Source: Paenibacillus vietnamensis (lineage in GTDB: Bacteria; Bacillota; Bacilli; Paenibacillales; Paenibacillaceae). From it: DNA of 64,000 nt. The notes beneath the pieces are model-generated. The model searched no databases. It was given only the letters and a program-made list of their open reading frames with translations, and was not told the DNA's origin. This document shows, in pieces, positions 15,775-23,536 of the stretch. The number at the start of each line of letters is the position of its first letter. Positions within the stretch are counted from its first letter, which is position 1. The position numbers and the translations under genes are program-made. The stretch is taken from the NCBI RefSeq assembly GCF_020169515.1, contig NZ_JAHMHW010000020.1, positions 24,973 through 88,972 on the forward strand. Direction: 5' to 3'.

Positions 15775-16569
15775 TTACACCTTCCCCTTCGCTTTCTTGC
15801 CATTGCCCGGCAGCGCCGCTTTCATCATCCGCAAGCCGTGCGCCTCGTACTTGGCGGCCACCTCGTCTTCGATCCCCTCATCCGTAATGATGATGTCGAT
15901 CTCTTCCAGGCCGGCATAGGTGATCAAGGCGCCTTTGTCGAACTTGCTGCGATCAGCCAAGCAGTAAACCGTCTTGGCATTTTCCATATACAGTTTCTTT
16001 AGCTTCGTCAGCTCTTCGGTAAAAATCGTCAGGCCGTACTCCAGATGCACACCGGTCGTAGACAGGAACAGCTTGTGGACATTCAGCTTTTTGATCCAGT
16101 CATGCGACTCGGCGCCGATGAGCAGATTGTTATGGCGATAGCCGCCGGGGACGACCAGCCGGACCTGGTCCTTGGCGGTCAGCTCCCGGATAATCAGCAA
16201 GTCGTTCGTCAGCACCGTCACAGGAATGTTCGGCAGCCTCCGGGCCATTTCCAGCGTCGTGCTGCCCGCGTCCAGCGCAATGATATCATTCGGTTCGATG
16301 CAGGTAAGCGCAAGAGAAGCGATCGCTTCCTTCTCCTGCTGATGCTTGCTGTTCGGAAACTGCAGCGGGAACAGGCTGTCTTCGCCGCCCTGCTCGAGCA
16401 CCGCCCCGCCGTGCGTCCGCTTCAGCAGCCCCTTCTCCTCCAGCTTCTCCAGGTCCTCCCGGACGGTCTTCTCGGTGACCTGGAACTGCTCGCTAAGCTC
16501 CGATACTTTGACCGCGCCAAGCTGCTCTAGTTTTTCTATAATCTTGCGATGCCTCTCTGCAGCAAGCAT
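15775..16569 (-). CDS. DeoR/GlpR family repressor of the kdu operon
   Basis: The protein has 264 residues, with an N-terminal DeoR winged HTH (VSELSEQFQVTEKTVREDLEKLEEKGLLKRTHGG, in parts about 20-55) and a C-terminal sugar-phosphate sensing domain that retains the DAGST motif and IIITDEGI. It sits between kduI and kduD, so it probably autoregulates the operon with a uronate-derived phosphate as effector. The inverted repeat upstream of kduI is a candidate operator. The lysine-rich C-terminus (NGKKAKGKV) is a minor oddity. Confidence 0.9.
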   Translation of the reverse strand: MLAAERHRKIIEKLEQLGAVKVSELSEQFQVTEKTVREDLEKLEEKGLLKRTHGGAVLEQGGEDSLFPLQFPNSKHQQEKEAIASLALTCIEPNDIIALDAGSTTLEMARRLPNIPVTVLTNDLLIIRELTAKDQVRLVVPGGYRHNNLLIGAESHDWIKKLNVHKLFLSTTGVHLEYGLTIFTEELTKLKKLYMENAKTVYCLADRSKFDKGALITYAGLEEIDIIITDEGIEDEVAAKYEAHGLRMMKAALPGNGKKAKGKV

Positions 16570-16594
16570 GGTGCACCTCCCGTAGCGAATGAAT

Positions 16595-17425
16595 CTATTT
16601 TAGCTCGCTGGCAGGTACCGCGTCCATGTCCGTAAACGTATAGTTCTCGCCTGCCATCGACCAGCAGAACGTGTAGTTGCTTGTGCCGACGCCGGAATGG
16701 ATCGACCAAGGAGGCGAAATGATCGCCTGCTCGTTCGCAACGACCAGATGTCTTGTTTCCGAAGGCTCGCCCATCATATGGAAAATGCGGGTATCGGCGT
16801 TCATATCGAAATACAGGTAAGCTTCCATGCGGCGGTCATGCACATGAGAAGGCATCGTATTCCATACGCTTCCCGTTTGCAGGCTTGTTACGCCGAGCAT
16901 CAGCTGGCAGCTTTGAATGCCGTCTGCGTGGATATATTTGTAAAGAATGCGTTCGTTGGACGTTTCTTGGGAGCCAAGATGCGTCGGGTTCGCTTCTTCC
17001 ATCGTCATTTTGCGGGTTGCGATTTCTTTGTGCGCCAGCGCGGAGCAGAAGTACAGCTTCGCCGGGTTCGTTTTATCCGGGCTCGACACCTGCACTTGAC
17101 GCTTGCCTTTGCCGACGTACAGCACGTCCAGCTTGTTCAGCTCGTAAACTTCTCCGTCAACGGAAATTTGGGCCGGGCCGCCGATATTCAGGAAGCCGAT
17201 CTCGCGGCGCTCCAGAAAATATTCGGTTTTGAGCGTAGCCGCCGCTTCAAGCTCAAGCGTTTCGTTAACCGGGAACGCTCCGCCGACTACCATACGGTCA
17301 TAATGTGTATATGTCATTTTCAATTGATCCTGCACGAACAGGCTTTCGATCAAAAACTCGCTGCGCAGGCGTTCAGTCGTATATTGCTTTACATCCGTAG
17401 GGTTAGTTGTGTGACGCACTTCCAT
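16595..17425 (-). CDS. kduI: 5-dehydro-4-deoxy-D-glucuronate isomerase
   Basis: KduI converts 5-keto-4-deoxyuronate, formed from unsaturated uronates released by pectate or glycosaminoglycan breakdown, to 3-deoxy-D-glycero-2,5-hexodiulosonate. The 276-residue cupin protein matches the family length. The zinc-binding cluster is visible in MPSHVHDRRMEAYLYFDM near residue 190. I chose the ATG at 17425 because AGGAGG lies 10 bp upstream; the open frame runs 26 codons further without a start signal. It is first in the operon. Unsaturated uronates could come from the GH88 enzyme encoded at 37737. Confidence 0.95.
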   Translation of the reverse strand: MEVRHTTNPTDVKQYTTERLRSEFLIESLFVQDQLKMTYTHYDRMVVGGAFPVNETLELEAAATLKTEYFLERREIGFLNIGGPAQISVDGEVYELNKLDVLYVGKGKRQVQVSSPDKTNPAKLYFCSALAHKEIATRKMTMEEANPTHLGSQETSNERILYKYIHADGIQSCQLMLGVTSLQTGSVWNTMPSHVHDRRMEAYLYFDMNADTRIFHMMGEPSETRHLVVANEQAIISPPWSIHSGVGTSNYTFCWSMAGENYTFTDMDAVPASELK

Positions 17426-17456
17426 TGGGGTAAAACCTCCTAATAGGTTTGATATT

Positions 17457-17489
17457 GTTCGTTTATAATCATAACACACATTTACGAAC
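17457..17489 (-). promoter_or_regulatory. Inverted repeat GTTCGT-N21-ACGAAC upstream of kduI
   Basis: GTTCGT (17457-17462) and ACGAAC (17484-17489) are perfect inverted copies 21 bp apart, upstream of kduI. On the minus strand the space between them contains TATGAT, a plausible -10 box. A DeoR-type repressor spanning both arms would cover the promoter. This is a prediction. Confidence 0.4.
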
Positions 17490-17511
17490 CTAAACAGTAC
17501 CATTCTTTCAG

Positions 17512-17551
17512 AAAAAAAAACAGCCCTTCGCCTGTTATGGCTAAGGACTGT
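17512..17551 (-). terminator. Terminator of the small membrane protein gene
   Basis: On the minus strand a stem pairs CAGTCCTTAGCC with GGCGAAGGGCTG (one wobble, one mismatch), followed by nine T residues. It separates the 103-aa gene from the kdu operon. Confidence 0.8.
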
Positions 17552-17560
17552 CGAAAATAT

Positions 17561-17872
17561 TCAATATTTTTTCCGGTTCCCGCGCGTCGCCTGGCGTGCC
17601 AGATCCGCATCCGGATCCAGGGAGCCGAGCTCCCGGTAAATATCCTGCAGCGACGGCGGCGCTTTTCTGCGCGACGGGGCCGAAGGGCGGGTCAAATCGT
17701 ACAGCATGAGGGCGATCACAAGGACCAGAAGCGATCCGAGCATGACGGCGCCCGTCTCCGCAGACTCCGCCAATTCTATCACCAACACGGAAAACAGAAG
17801 CGCCGGAGCAATGAATAGGATCAAGAGCGCGCACAGCAGCGTTCGGCCGATTATTTTTTTCAGCAGATTCAT
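17561..17872 (-). CDS. Small membrane protein, 103 aa, unknown function
   Basis: The ATG at 17872 follows AAGGAG by 6 bp. Two hydrophobic segments (about 9-32 and 41-60) are followed by a basic cytoplasmic tail rich in Arg, Pro and Lys that ends GNRKKY. The sequence SLQDIYRELGSLDPDAD in the tail looks like an amphipathic helix. No family is recognised. It lies between the GH127 gene upstream and a strong terminator. Confidence 0.65.
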   Translation of the reverse strand: MNLLKKIIGRTLLCALLILFIAPALLFSVLVIELAESAETGAVMLGSLLVLVIALMLYDLTRPSAPSRRKAPPSLQDIYRELGSLDPDADLARQATRGNRKKY

Positions 17873-17960
17873 GGCGGTCTCCTTTGCGAAAAATAATCAC
17901 CTCATTTATATAGATATGCAGCTACTGGTTATCCTCATTTTCATTTTCCGGCTGACTTCC

Positions 17961-19934
17961 TTAAACGCGCTCCTTCACCCATACCGCCATTTCGCCTTTG
18001 CCGCGGTTCGCCCAAGCGTAATATGGAATGAAGGTTGCGGCCGCCGGCTTCAGCTTGACATCTGCGTCCGTACGGTACAGCTGCGTGCCCCATTGCTCCG
18101 TGTCGAGGCGCAGCGCTTCGGCGGTGATGACCTTCAGCCCGCCTGCAAGGCTGTCGTCGGCACTTACTTCGAGCTTCGAATCCTGCGGCAAAATAAGCTC
18201 CTGCAGCTGAGCGCCGTTATCCGCCTCCTCGACGCAATAGACGAGCGGTCCGCGCTGCAGCGCGACCTTGCCCGCATTTTGCTTGACGAGCGGATGGCTT
18301 CTGACGCGCATGACCGGCATTTCAAGCACGAGCTCCACCACATCGCCCGTCGCCCATTCCCTTTCGATCATCGCGTAGCCGTCCGCGATTTTGCCGGAAA
18401 TGTCGTACGCTTGGCCGTTTACGAGCACTTCCTGCTTCGAGGACCAATCCGGCAGGCGGAGCGCCAGCGCGAACTTCGCAGAATGCTGCAGCGCCACCTC
18501 AAAGCGGACTTTCCCTTCCCAAGGCAGGCCGGATTGCTGATTCAGCGTAAGCTTCGTTTCGCCGAGCTCAAGCTCGACTTGACCTCCGATATACAGATGC
18601 GAATAGACCGTATTCTCCTTTACGGAGTACACATACTCGCCGAGCGACGCCAGCAGCCTCGCGATGTTCGGAGGGCAGCAGGCGCAGCCGAACCATTCCT
18701 GGCGCACCGGCTTCACGTGATTGAAGTTTTTGTTGCGTCCTTCGCATACGTCAGGCGTCACCTCAAGCGGGTTGACGTAGAAGAAATGTCTGCCGTCGCG
18801 CGACATGCCCGCGATGACCGTATTGTAAAGCGCACGCTCCATGACATCCGCATAACGGCTGTTCGGCTCGAGCTGCAGCATGCGGTGAGCGAAGAAGATC
18901 AGTCCGATCGATGCGCACGTTTCCGAGTACACCGTGTCGTTCGGCAAATCGTAATCGAACGAGAAAGCTTCGCCGTGCGCCATCGACCCGATGCCGCCCG
19001 TAATGTACATTTGCTTGGAAGCGATGTTGTCCCACAGCCTGCGGCAGGCCTCCAGCAGCGACCGGTCTCCCGTCTCGCGCGCCACGTCGGCCATCCCGGC
19101 CAGCATATACACGACGCGGACCGCATGGCCGACCGCCGCCTCCTGCTCCCTTACCGGCTTATGGACCTGGAAATATTCCGGATCGATATGAATTTTGTTT
19201 TTGCTCCAATGCGTCGTCCAGCCTCTGCGCTCCGCTTCCTCCACGAAGAAGCTAGGCTGCTGGCCGCGCTTATCGATGAAGTAACGGCTGAGCTCCAAAT
19301 ATTTGCGCTCGCCCGTCGTTTCATACAGCTTGACCAGCGCAAGCTCAATTTCCTGATGGCCGTCATAGCCGGCAATTTGGCCCGGCCCGTCTCCGAACAC
19401 GACCGCAATATCGTCCGCGATCCGGCATACGATATCGAGCAGCTTCCGCTTGCCCGTCGCCTGATAATAAGCGACGCCCGCTTCGATCATATGACCCGCC
19501 GTGTAGAGCTCATGGCACTCCGTCAAATTCGTCCATTTGCCTTCCGGCTCCTTGATTGTAAAATAGGTGTTCAGGTAGCCGCTCGGCTGCTGCGCTTGTC
19601 CGATCACGTCGATCATCTCGTCCGCCACCTGCTCCAGCGCGGCGTCGCGTTTCGCAGCGAGCAAATATGCAACCGCTTCCAACCATTTGGCGACGTCAGT
19701 GTCCTGGAACACAAATCCGTAATAATCGCCCTGCTCCAGTCCTGCTGCGATTTTGAAGTTGCTTACGGCGCCGCTGCGCTCGGCACCTTCGACACGGTCG
19801 TTAATCGCTTCCCACTGGTACGGAACGACGACGTCTCTGACGAGACGGATATAATAATTCCAGAAATCATCCTGAATATTGACCTGCTTCATAGAAACCG
19901 GCTTTGCTTTCGCCGCGCTTGCCGTTTGTCCCAT
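17961..19934 (-). CDS. GH127 beta-L-arabinofuranosidase
   Basis: The 657-residue protein has the GH127 (DUF1680) alpha/alpha barrel typified by Bifidobacterium HypBA1, which releases L-arabinose from beta-linked arabinofuranosides. The zinc and cysteine-nucleophile site is visible: E322 (GEAF), E338 and C340 (YSETCASIG), and the Cys-rich motif CACCPPN at 417-423. No signal peptide is present, so it acts on imported oligosaccharides. GAGGAG precedes the ATG at 19934. A divergent AraC gene is its likely regulator. A second, more distant member of the clan lies at 25249. Confidence 0.92.
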   Translation of the reverse strand: MGQTASAAKAKPVSMKQVNIQDDFWNYYIRLVRDVVVPYQWEAINDRVEGAERSGAVSNFKIAAGLEQGDYYGFVFQDTDVAKWLEAVAYLLAAKRDAALEQVADEMIDVIGQAQQPSGYLNTYFTIKEPEGKWTNLTECHELYTAGHMIEAGVAYYQATGKRKLLDIVCRIADDIAVVFGDGPGQIAGYDGHQEIELALVKLYETTGERKYLELSRYFIDKRGQQPSFFVEEAERRGWTTHWSKNKIHIDPEYFQVHKPVREQEAAVGHAVRVVYMLAGMADVARETGDRSLLEACRRLWDNIASKQMYITGGIGSMAHGEAFSFDYDLPNDTVYSETCASIGLIFFAHRMLQLEPNSRYADVMERALYNTVIAGMSRDGRHFFYVNPLEVTPDVCEGRNKNFNHVKPVRQEWFGCACCPPNIARLLASLGEYVYSVKENTVYSHLYIGGQVELELGETKLTLNQQSGLPWEGKVRFEVALQHSAKFALALRLPDWSSKQEVLVNGQAYDISGKIADGYAMIEREWATGDVVELVLEMPVMRVRSHPLVKQNAGKVALQRGPLVYCVEEADNGAQLQELILPQDSKLEVSADDSLAGGLKVITAEALRLDTEQWGTQLYRTDADVKLKPAAATFIPYYAWANRGKGEMAVWVKERV

Positions 19935-20073
19935 ACCGAATCGCTCCTCTTATGAAAACTTATAATATTGCTGCTGCTGGCTTCTATTTTATGCGTTACA
20001 ATAAAACAAATCGATAAAGGATAGAAACCTGTTTCTTATAAAATTTCACACAAGCGTAGAGGAGAGTCCTTCC

Positions 20074-20943
20074 ATGGAAAGAAAGGATCAGGTCTATTTC
20101 GCAGCGCCGCCCCTTCCCTATTACCTTGAAAGCGGAGAAACGCACTATGTGCCCGGGGATCAGCATCCGAGCCGCAAGCAGCTGGGCGTGTTCGATCTGA
20201 TTATGGTGGAATCGGGGCGGTTATTTATCGGCGAGGAGGAGCGGCATTGGACGCTGGCGGCCGGGCAGACGCTGCTGCTGCTGCCTGACCGGTACCATTA
20301 CTCGGTAAAGCCGTCCGAGGAGGACATGCATTTCTATTGGGTGCATTTCCAAGCCTTGGGGGAGTGGCAGCAATCCGATCAGGAGCACGCGAGCTTAAGC
20401 CATGACGCCCATAACCAGCAGTTTCTGACTTCGCCGTATTCGCTCACGCTGCCGAAGCAGTGGACGCTCCCCTATCCCGAGCAGGCGTTCCGGCTGATGC
20501 GGACGCTGAACAGAGCGGGCGGCGAGCGCCAGTCGAGCGCCTTCTGGACGCGGCAGCAGGCGTTCGAGGAGCTGCTGCGCATGATGGACCTGCGGCAGAA
20601 CGAGAGCTATACGAGCCCTGTCGTCACCCTGGCGGAAAAAACGGAGGCTTATCTCAAAAACAATTACCGCTCGGAAATTACGAGTCAAACGCTGACGGAT
20701 TCGCTCAATTTTCATTACAACTACATTACGCGCTGCATGAAGCAGGTTTACGGCATGACGCCGGTCGAATATTTGACGAAATTCCGGCTCGAGCAGGCGA
20801 AGCTGCTTTTGCTTAAGACCGAATGGCCGGTCTCCGAAATCGCGCTTCACGTCGGGTTCGAGAACGTGCCCTACTTTTCCAATTGCTTCACGGGCCATAT
20901 CGGAATTCCGCCAAGCAAATACCGCAAGCAGTTTACGACCTGA
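20074..20943 (+). CDS. AraC family regulator divergent from GH127
   Basis: The 289-residue protein has an N-terminal cupin sensing domain (about 40-95, with LFIGEEERHWTLAAGQTLLLLP) and a C-terminal double HTH (about 187-286), including ITSQTLTDSLNFHYNYITRCMK and VSEIALHVGFENVPYFSNCF. It is divergent from the GH127 gene with a 139-bp space, the usual setting for an activator of that gene. Its stop codon lies 1 bp from that of the convergent gerKB gene, with no terminator between them, so read-through antisense into the ger operon is possible. Confidence 0.9.
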   Translation: MERKDQVYFAAPPLPYYLESGETHYVPGDQHPSRKQLGVFDLIMVESGRLFIGEEERHWTLAAGQTLLLLPDRYHYSVKPSEEDMHFYWVHFQALGEWQQSDQEHASLSHDAHNQQFLTSPYSLTLPKQWTLPYPEQAFRLMRTLNRAGGERQSSAFWTRQQAFEELLRMMDLRQNESYTSPVVTLAEKTEAYLKNNYRSEITSQTLTDSLNFHYNYITRCMKQVYGMTPVEYLTKFRLEQAKLLLLKTEWPVSEIALHVGFENVPYFSNCFTGHIGIPPSKYRKQFTT

Positions 20944-20944
20944 A

Positions 20945-22123
20945 TCAGCCCGAGCTGGAGCCTGGGCTGGAGCCTGATCCTGCATTGGAGCCCGATTCCG
21001 CACTCGAGCCTGATCCCGCGCCTTGTCCTGAGGCCTTATGGGAGCGGAACATACTGACGATCATAACGATTAGCAGCGGAATCACGTACGACACCGTAAT
21101 AAAGAGCGGATGCACCGACGATACCGTTTCTTCGAACCGGGCCATCCCTTCGGAAAGTATTAGCGAGAGCAGCACGCAGATCACGGAGATGGGGAGGACG
21201 AGAATCCGGTCATCTTTCAGCTTCAGCAGCTGGGTTATCGTCAAGTTAAGTGCAAAAAGGGTAATTGTAGCTTTCATATAAGAGCCTGCGATTAAGGCCA
21301 TTGCGATGATAGACTCAATTCTTTCGATAATGTCGACGACCTGGATAATGCGGGCAAATTGATACAGCGAATATTTTCTCTCGCCTGCCATCGGGCCGAA
21401 CATCATAATCGTGCATACCACGGATATGATTAACACCACCGCGTTCATGATCAGCGACGTATACATGTATTTGTTTAACACTTTGCCGTCCTGCTTGCGG
21501 ACGAACTTGAGCAGCATGGTAAATACGATGACCTCGCCGAAAGGAAATCCGTATGTAAAATAAGCCCCGTGCAGCATCGGCTTGATGCCTTGCGGCATAA
21601 GCGGAAGCAATTGTTCCGGGCGGTAATCGGGAATCGCCAATATGAAAATAACGAAAATTAAGCTGATCGTAACCACTATCATTATCGTGAACATTCTGGC
21701 CATCGCTTCGATGCCGGCCCTTACCGTAATGGCGGCCGCCGACATGACGATAATCGAGAAGACATACATCGGCGTTTCGTCCATCATGGAACTGGTCATG
21801 AACAAGTCGACATCGAGCACGATGGAAGCGGTCATATGGAATAAAGCGGTGCAAAACGGGATGGCCAAAATAAAGGTGACCCATTTGCCGACCGCCTTGT
21901 TGCTATATTCGATAAAGGTTAATCCGGGATACTGCTTATTCATATATAAGAGGCAGCTAAGCAGCAGCAGCCCCGGCACCGCTGAAACAAGAAGAGACAT
22001 CCATGCATCGTTTTTGGCGAAAGAGATAAGCGGTGCCGGAATATTAATGATGGAAGATCCCGTCATAAACGTAAAAAATAAACGGGCCAGTTGTCCAGCC
22101 GTGATGGTTTCCTGGTTTTTCAA
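20945..22123 (-). CDS. gerKB: GerKB-type spore germinant receptor permease subunit with Gly/Ser tail
   Basis: This is the B subunit of a GerA-family germinant receptor, an APC-superfamily-like integral protein of the spore inner membrane thought to bind the germinant. The 392 residues include about ten hydrophobic helices (1-365). The last 27 residues are almost entirely Gly, Ser, Ala, Asn and Gln (GQGAGSGSSAESGS and onward), an unusual tail encoded by roughly 18-bp repeats. It overlaps the preceding small gene by 4 bp and is the last gene of the gerKA-KC-KD-KB operon. Confidence 0.92.
   Translation of the reverse strand: MKNQETITAGQLARLFFTFMTGSSIINIPAPLISFAKNDAWMSLLVSAVPGLLLLSCLLYMNKQYPGLTFIEYSNKAVGKWVTFILAIPFCTALFHMTASIVLDVDLFMTSSMMDETPMYVFSIIVMSAAAITVRAGIEAMARMFTIMIVVTISLIFVIFILAIPDYRPEQLLPLMPQGIKPMLHGAYFTYGFPFGEVIVFTMLLKFVRKQDGKVLNKYMYTSLIMNAVVLIISVVCTIMMFGPMAGERKYSLYQFARIIQVVDIIERIESIIAMALIAGSYMKATITLFALNLTITQLLKLKDDRILVLPISVICVLLSLILSEGMARFEETVSSVHPLFITVSYVIPLLIVMIVSMFRSHKASGQGAGSGSSAESGSNAGSGSSPGSSSG
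20948..21025 (-). repeat. Degenerate ~18-bp tandem repeat at the 3' end of gerKB
   Basis: Units resembling GCAYTSGAGCCYGATYCC recur at about 18-bp spacing, with the clearest copies around 20970-21020. They encode the Gly/Ser-rich tail on the minus strand. Such repeats can vary in copy number between strains. Confidence 0.55.
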
Positions 22124-22365
22124 GAGATTCCCGCCTTTAAATAATTCACGATCAGCTCAGCCGGCCCTTCAAGCAGGTGAACGGCAATCCGGTGCAGGCT
22201 TGGCAGATCGATTCTGGTCATATAATCCACGCTGAAATAAACAACGAGCAGCATGACGGCCCCGTAACCAAGCTTCTCCCGCTTCTGCAGCTGCTTGATT
22301 CTTGGTATGTCGCTTGCAAGCATAAGCGAATACATGGTAATCAGAACGATCATTTTCTCCAGCAC
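22120..22365 (-). CDS. Small two-helix membrane protein, GerKD-type germination D subunit
   Basis: The protein has 81 residues. Two hydrophobic stretches (about 3-17 and 35-50) flank a basic segment (IPRIKQLQKREKLGYG). The size, topology and position between the C and B genes match the D subunits found in some Bacillus ger operons, which modulate germination. The 4-bp overlap with gerKB indicates translational coupling. The assignment rests on context and topology, not on clear sequence motifs. Confidence 0.7.
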   Translation of the reverse strand: MLEKMIVLITMYSLMLASDIPRIKQLQKREKLGYGAVMLLVVYFSVDYMTRIDLPSLHRIAVHLLEGPAELIVNYLKAGIS

Positions 22366-22378
22366 GCGGATTACCCTC

Positions 22379-23530
22379 CTATTTATTGGTCAGCACCGAT
22401 TTCCCGGTAATCGTCCCGGTGTTGATAATCCTCACATCGGATTGGATCACCAGCTTGCTGCTCGCAAAAATGCTGTCCCAGTCTTTTTTCACGCTGTTCC
22501 ACACCGCCGGATGCCTTCGGTAAATGATGTTGCCGAGATTGAGGACGTCAATTTTTTTCCGCTGCAGCACTTTATACGATTTCTGCAATTCCTGCTCGAT
22601 AAATGACTTAATTTCGTTGATAAATTTTACTTCCTCTTCGTTTGTCGTGATTTTCGAGCATTTAAGCTCCGCAATCGTGCCTTCCAGCGTGACGGATGCC
22701 TTCACCGTCAACGACTTATTTTTGATTTCGGGAGAAAGCTGAGTATTTGTGGAAATGATCTGAACCGTTTCCTTCCTTTTCGGCTGGTCTGGACATGGAA
22801 TTTCGAACACGCCATGAACGTACTCATCACGGAGCATTAAGACGCTTTCCATATCCTTGGATGAAAGCTTGCCGATCATTTTCCCTTTTTTGAGAAGGGC
22901 GGCCCCGGCTACCGGCGTTGTCGATGTAATTCTCTTTCTCTTGTAAAGATAAGGGATCATCGCATCGTCGACCTGGCCCTTCATTTGAAATCCGAGATCG
23001 AGCAAGGTGACATTCGCCGTTTTTCCGGAATATTTATACGCCACTTCCTGAATCGTGAGCAGCTGCTGACCGAGCGTATTCTCAATGAGCGGCTTGGTCG
23101 TCATGTATTCGCTCGCTTTCCCTTTGGCGATATGGACATAGGATGTAAGCCGAAGCTCCGAATTGCGGTAAAAGAAATCCAAAATCTCGCTCAGGCCTCT
23201 GTTCTTGGCATATTGTTCGCTAATGACAATGATGCGCATATGGCTCCAATGGACTTTGCGCCCCATATGCAGGGTCAAATCGCGTACGGTTTCGAACATC
23301 GTCTCATCCTCGGATTGCACGTTGACAAACGCATCGCCGCCTTTTTTTTCTTTTAGACCGGTGTTCGGTTTATACAGCTGTGCCGTCAGTTGGATATTGC
23401 CGTTTTTGCCTTCGTCAACGCCCAGGGACATAATAAAGGCCCTCTCGGGAAGCTCCAGCTTGCTCCAGCAGCCCGTTAAAGAAAGAAGAACCATTGCCGA
23501 CAAAAGCAGCTTCGTATAAAGCTTTCTCAA
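22379..23530 (-). CDS. gerKC: Ger(x)C family germinant receptor lipoprotein
   Basis: This is the C subunit of a GerA-type receptor, 383 residues, lipid-anchored on the outer face of the spore inner membrane. The signal peptide ends at the lipobox LTGC with C21 as the lipid site, followed by WSKLELPERAFIMSLGVD, a hallmark of the family. FEIPCPD and the C-terminal three-domain region are complete. It lies 6 bp downstream of gerKA and 13 bp upstream of the D gene. Confidence 0.95.
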   Translation of the reverse strand: MRKLYTKLLLSAMVLLSLTGCWSKLELPERAFIMSLGVDEGKNGNIQLTAQLYKPNTGLKEKKGGDAFVNVQSEDETMFETVRDLTLHMGRKVHWSHMRIIVISEQYAKNRGLSEILDFFYRNSELRLTSYVHIAKGKASEYMTTKPLIENTLGQQLLTIQEVAYKYSGKTANVTLLDLGFQMKGQVDDAMIPYLYKRKRITSTTPVAGAALLKKGKMIGKLSSKDMESVLMLRDEYVHGVFEIPCPDQPKRKETVQIISTNTQLSPEIKNKSLTVKASVTLEGTIAELKCSKITTNEEEVKFINEIKSFIEQELQKSYKVLQRKKIDVLNLGNIIYRRHPAVWNSVKKDWDSIFASSKLVIQSDVRIINTGTITGKSVLTNK

Positions 23531-23536
23531 CCCCGG

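Noticed and set aside
17706..19955. A 749-codon plus-strand open frame
   Set aside because: It lies antisense to the GH127 gene, has no ribosome binding site and no recognisable motif. Long antisense frames are expected opposite GC-rich codons.
20976..21025. A Pro-Asp/Glu repeat protein on the plus strand after the AraC gene
   Set aside because: The frame has no start signal and is the complement of the Gly/Ser tail of gerKB, which is in frame with a complete gene.
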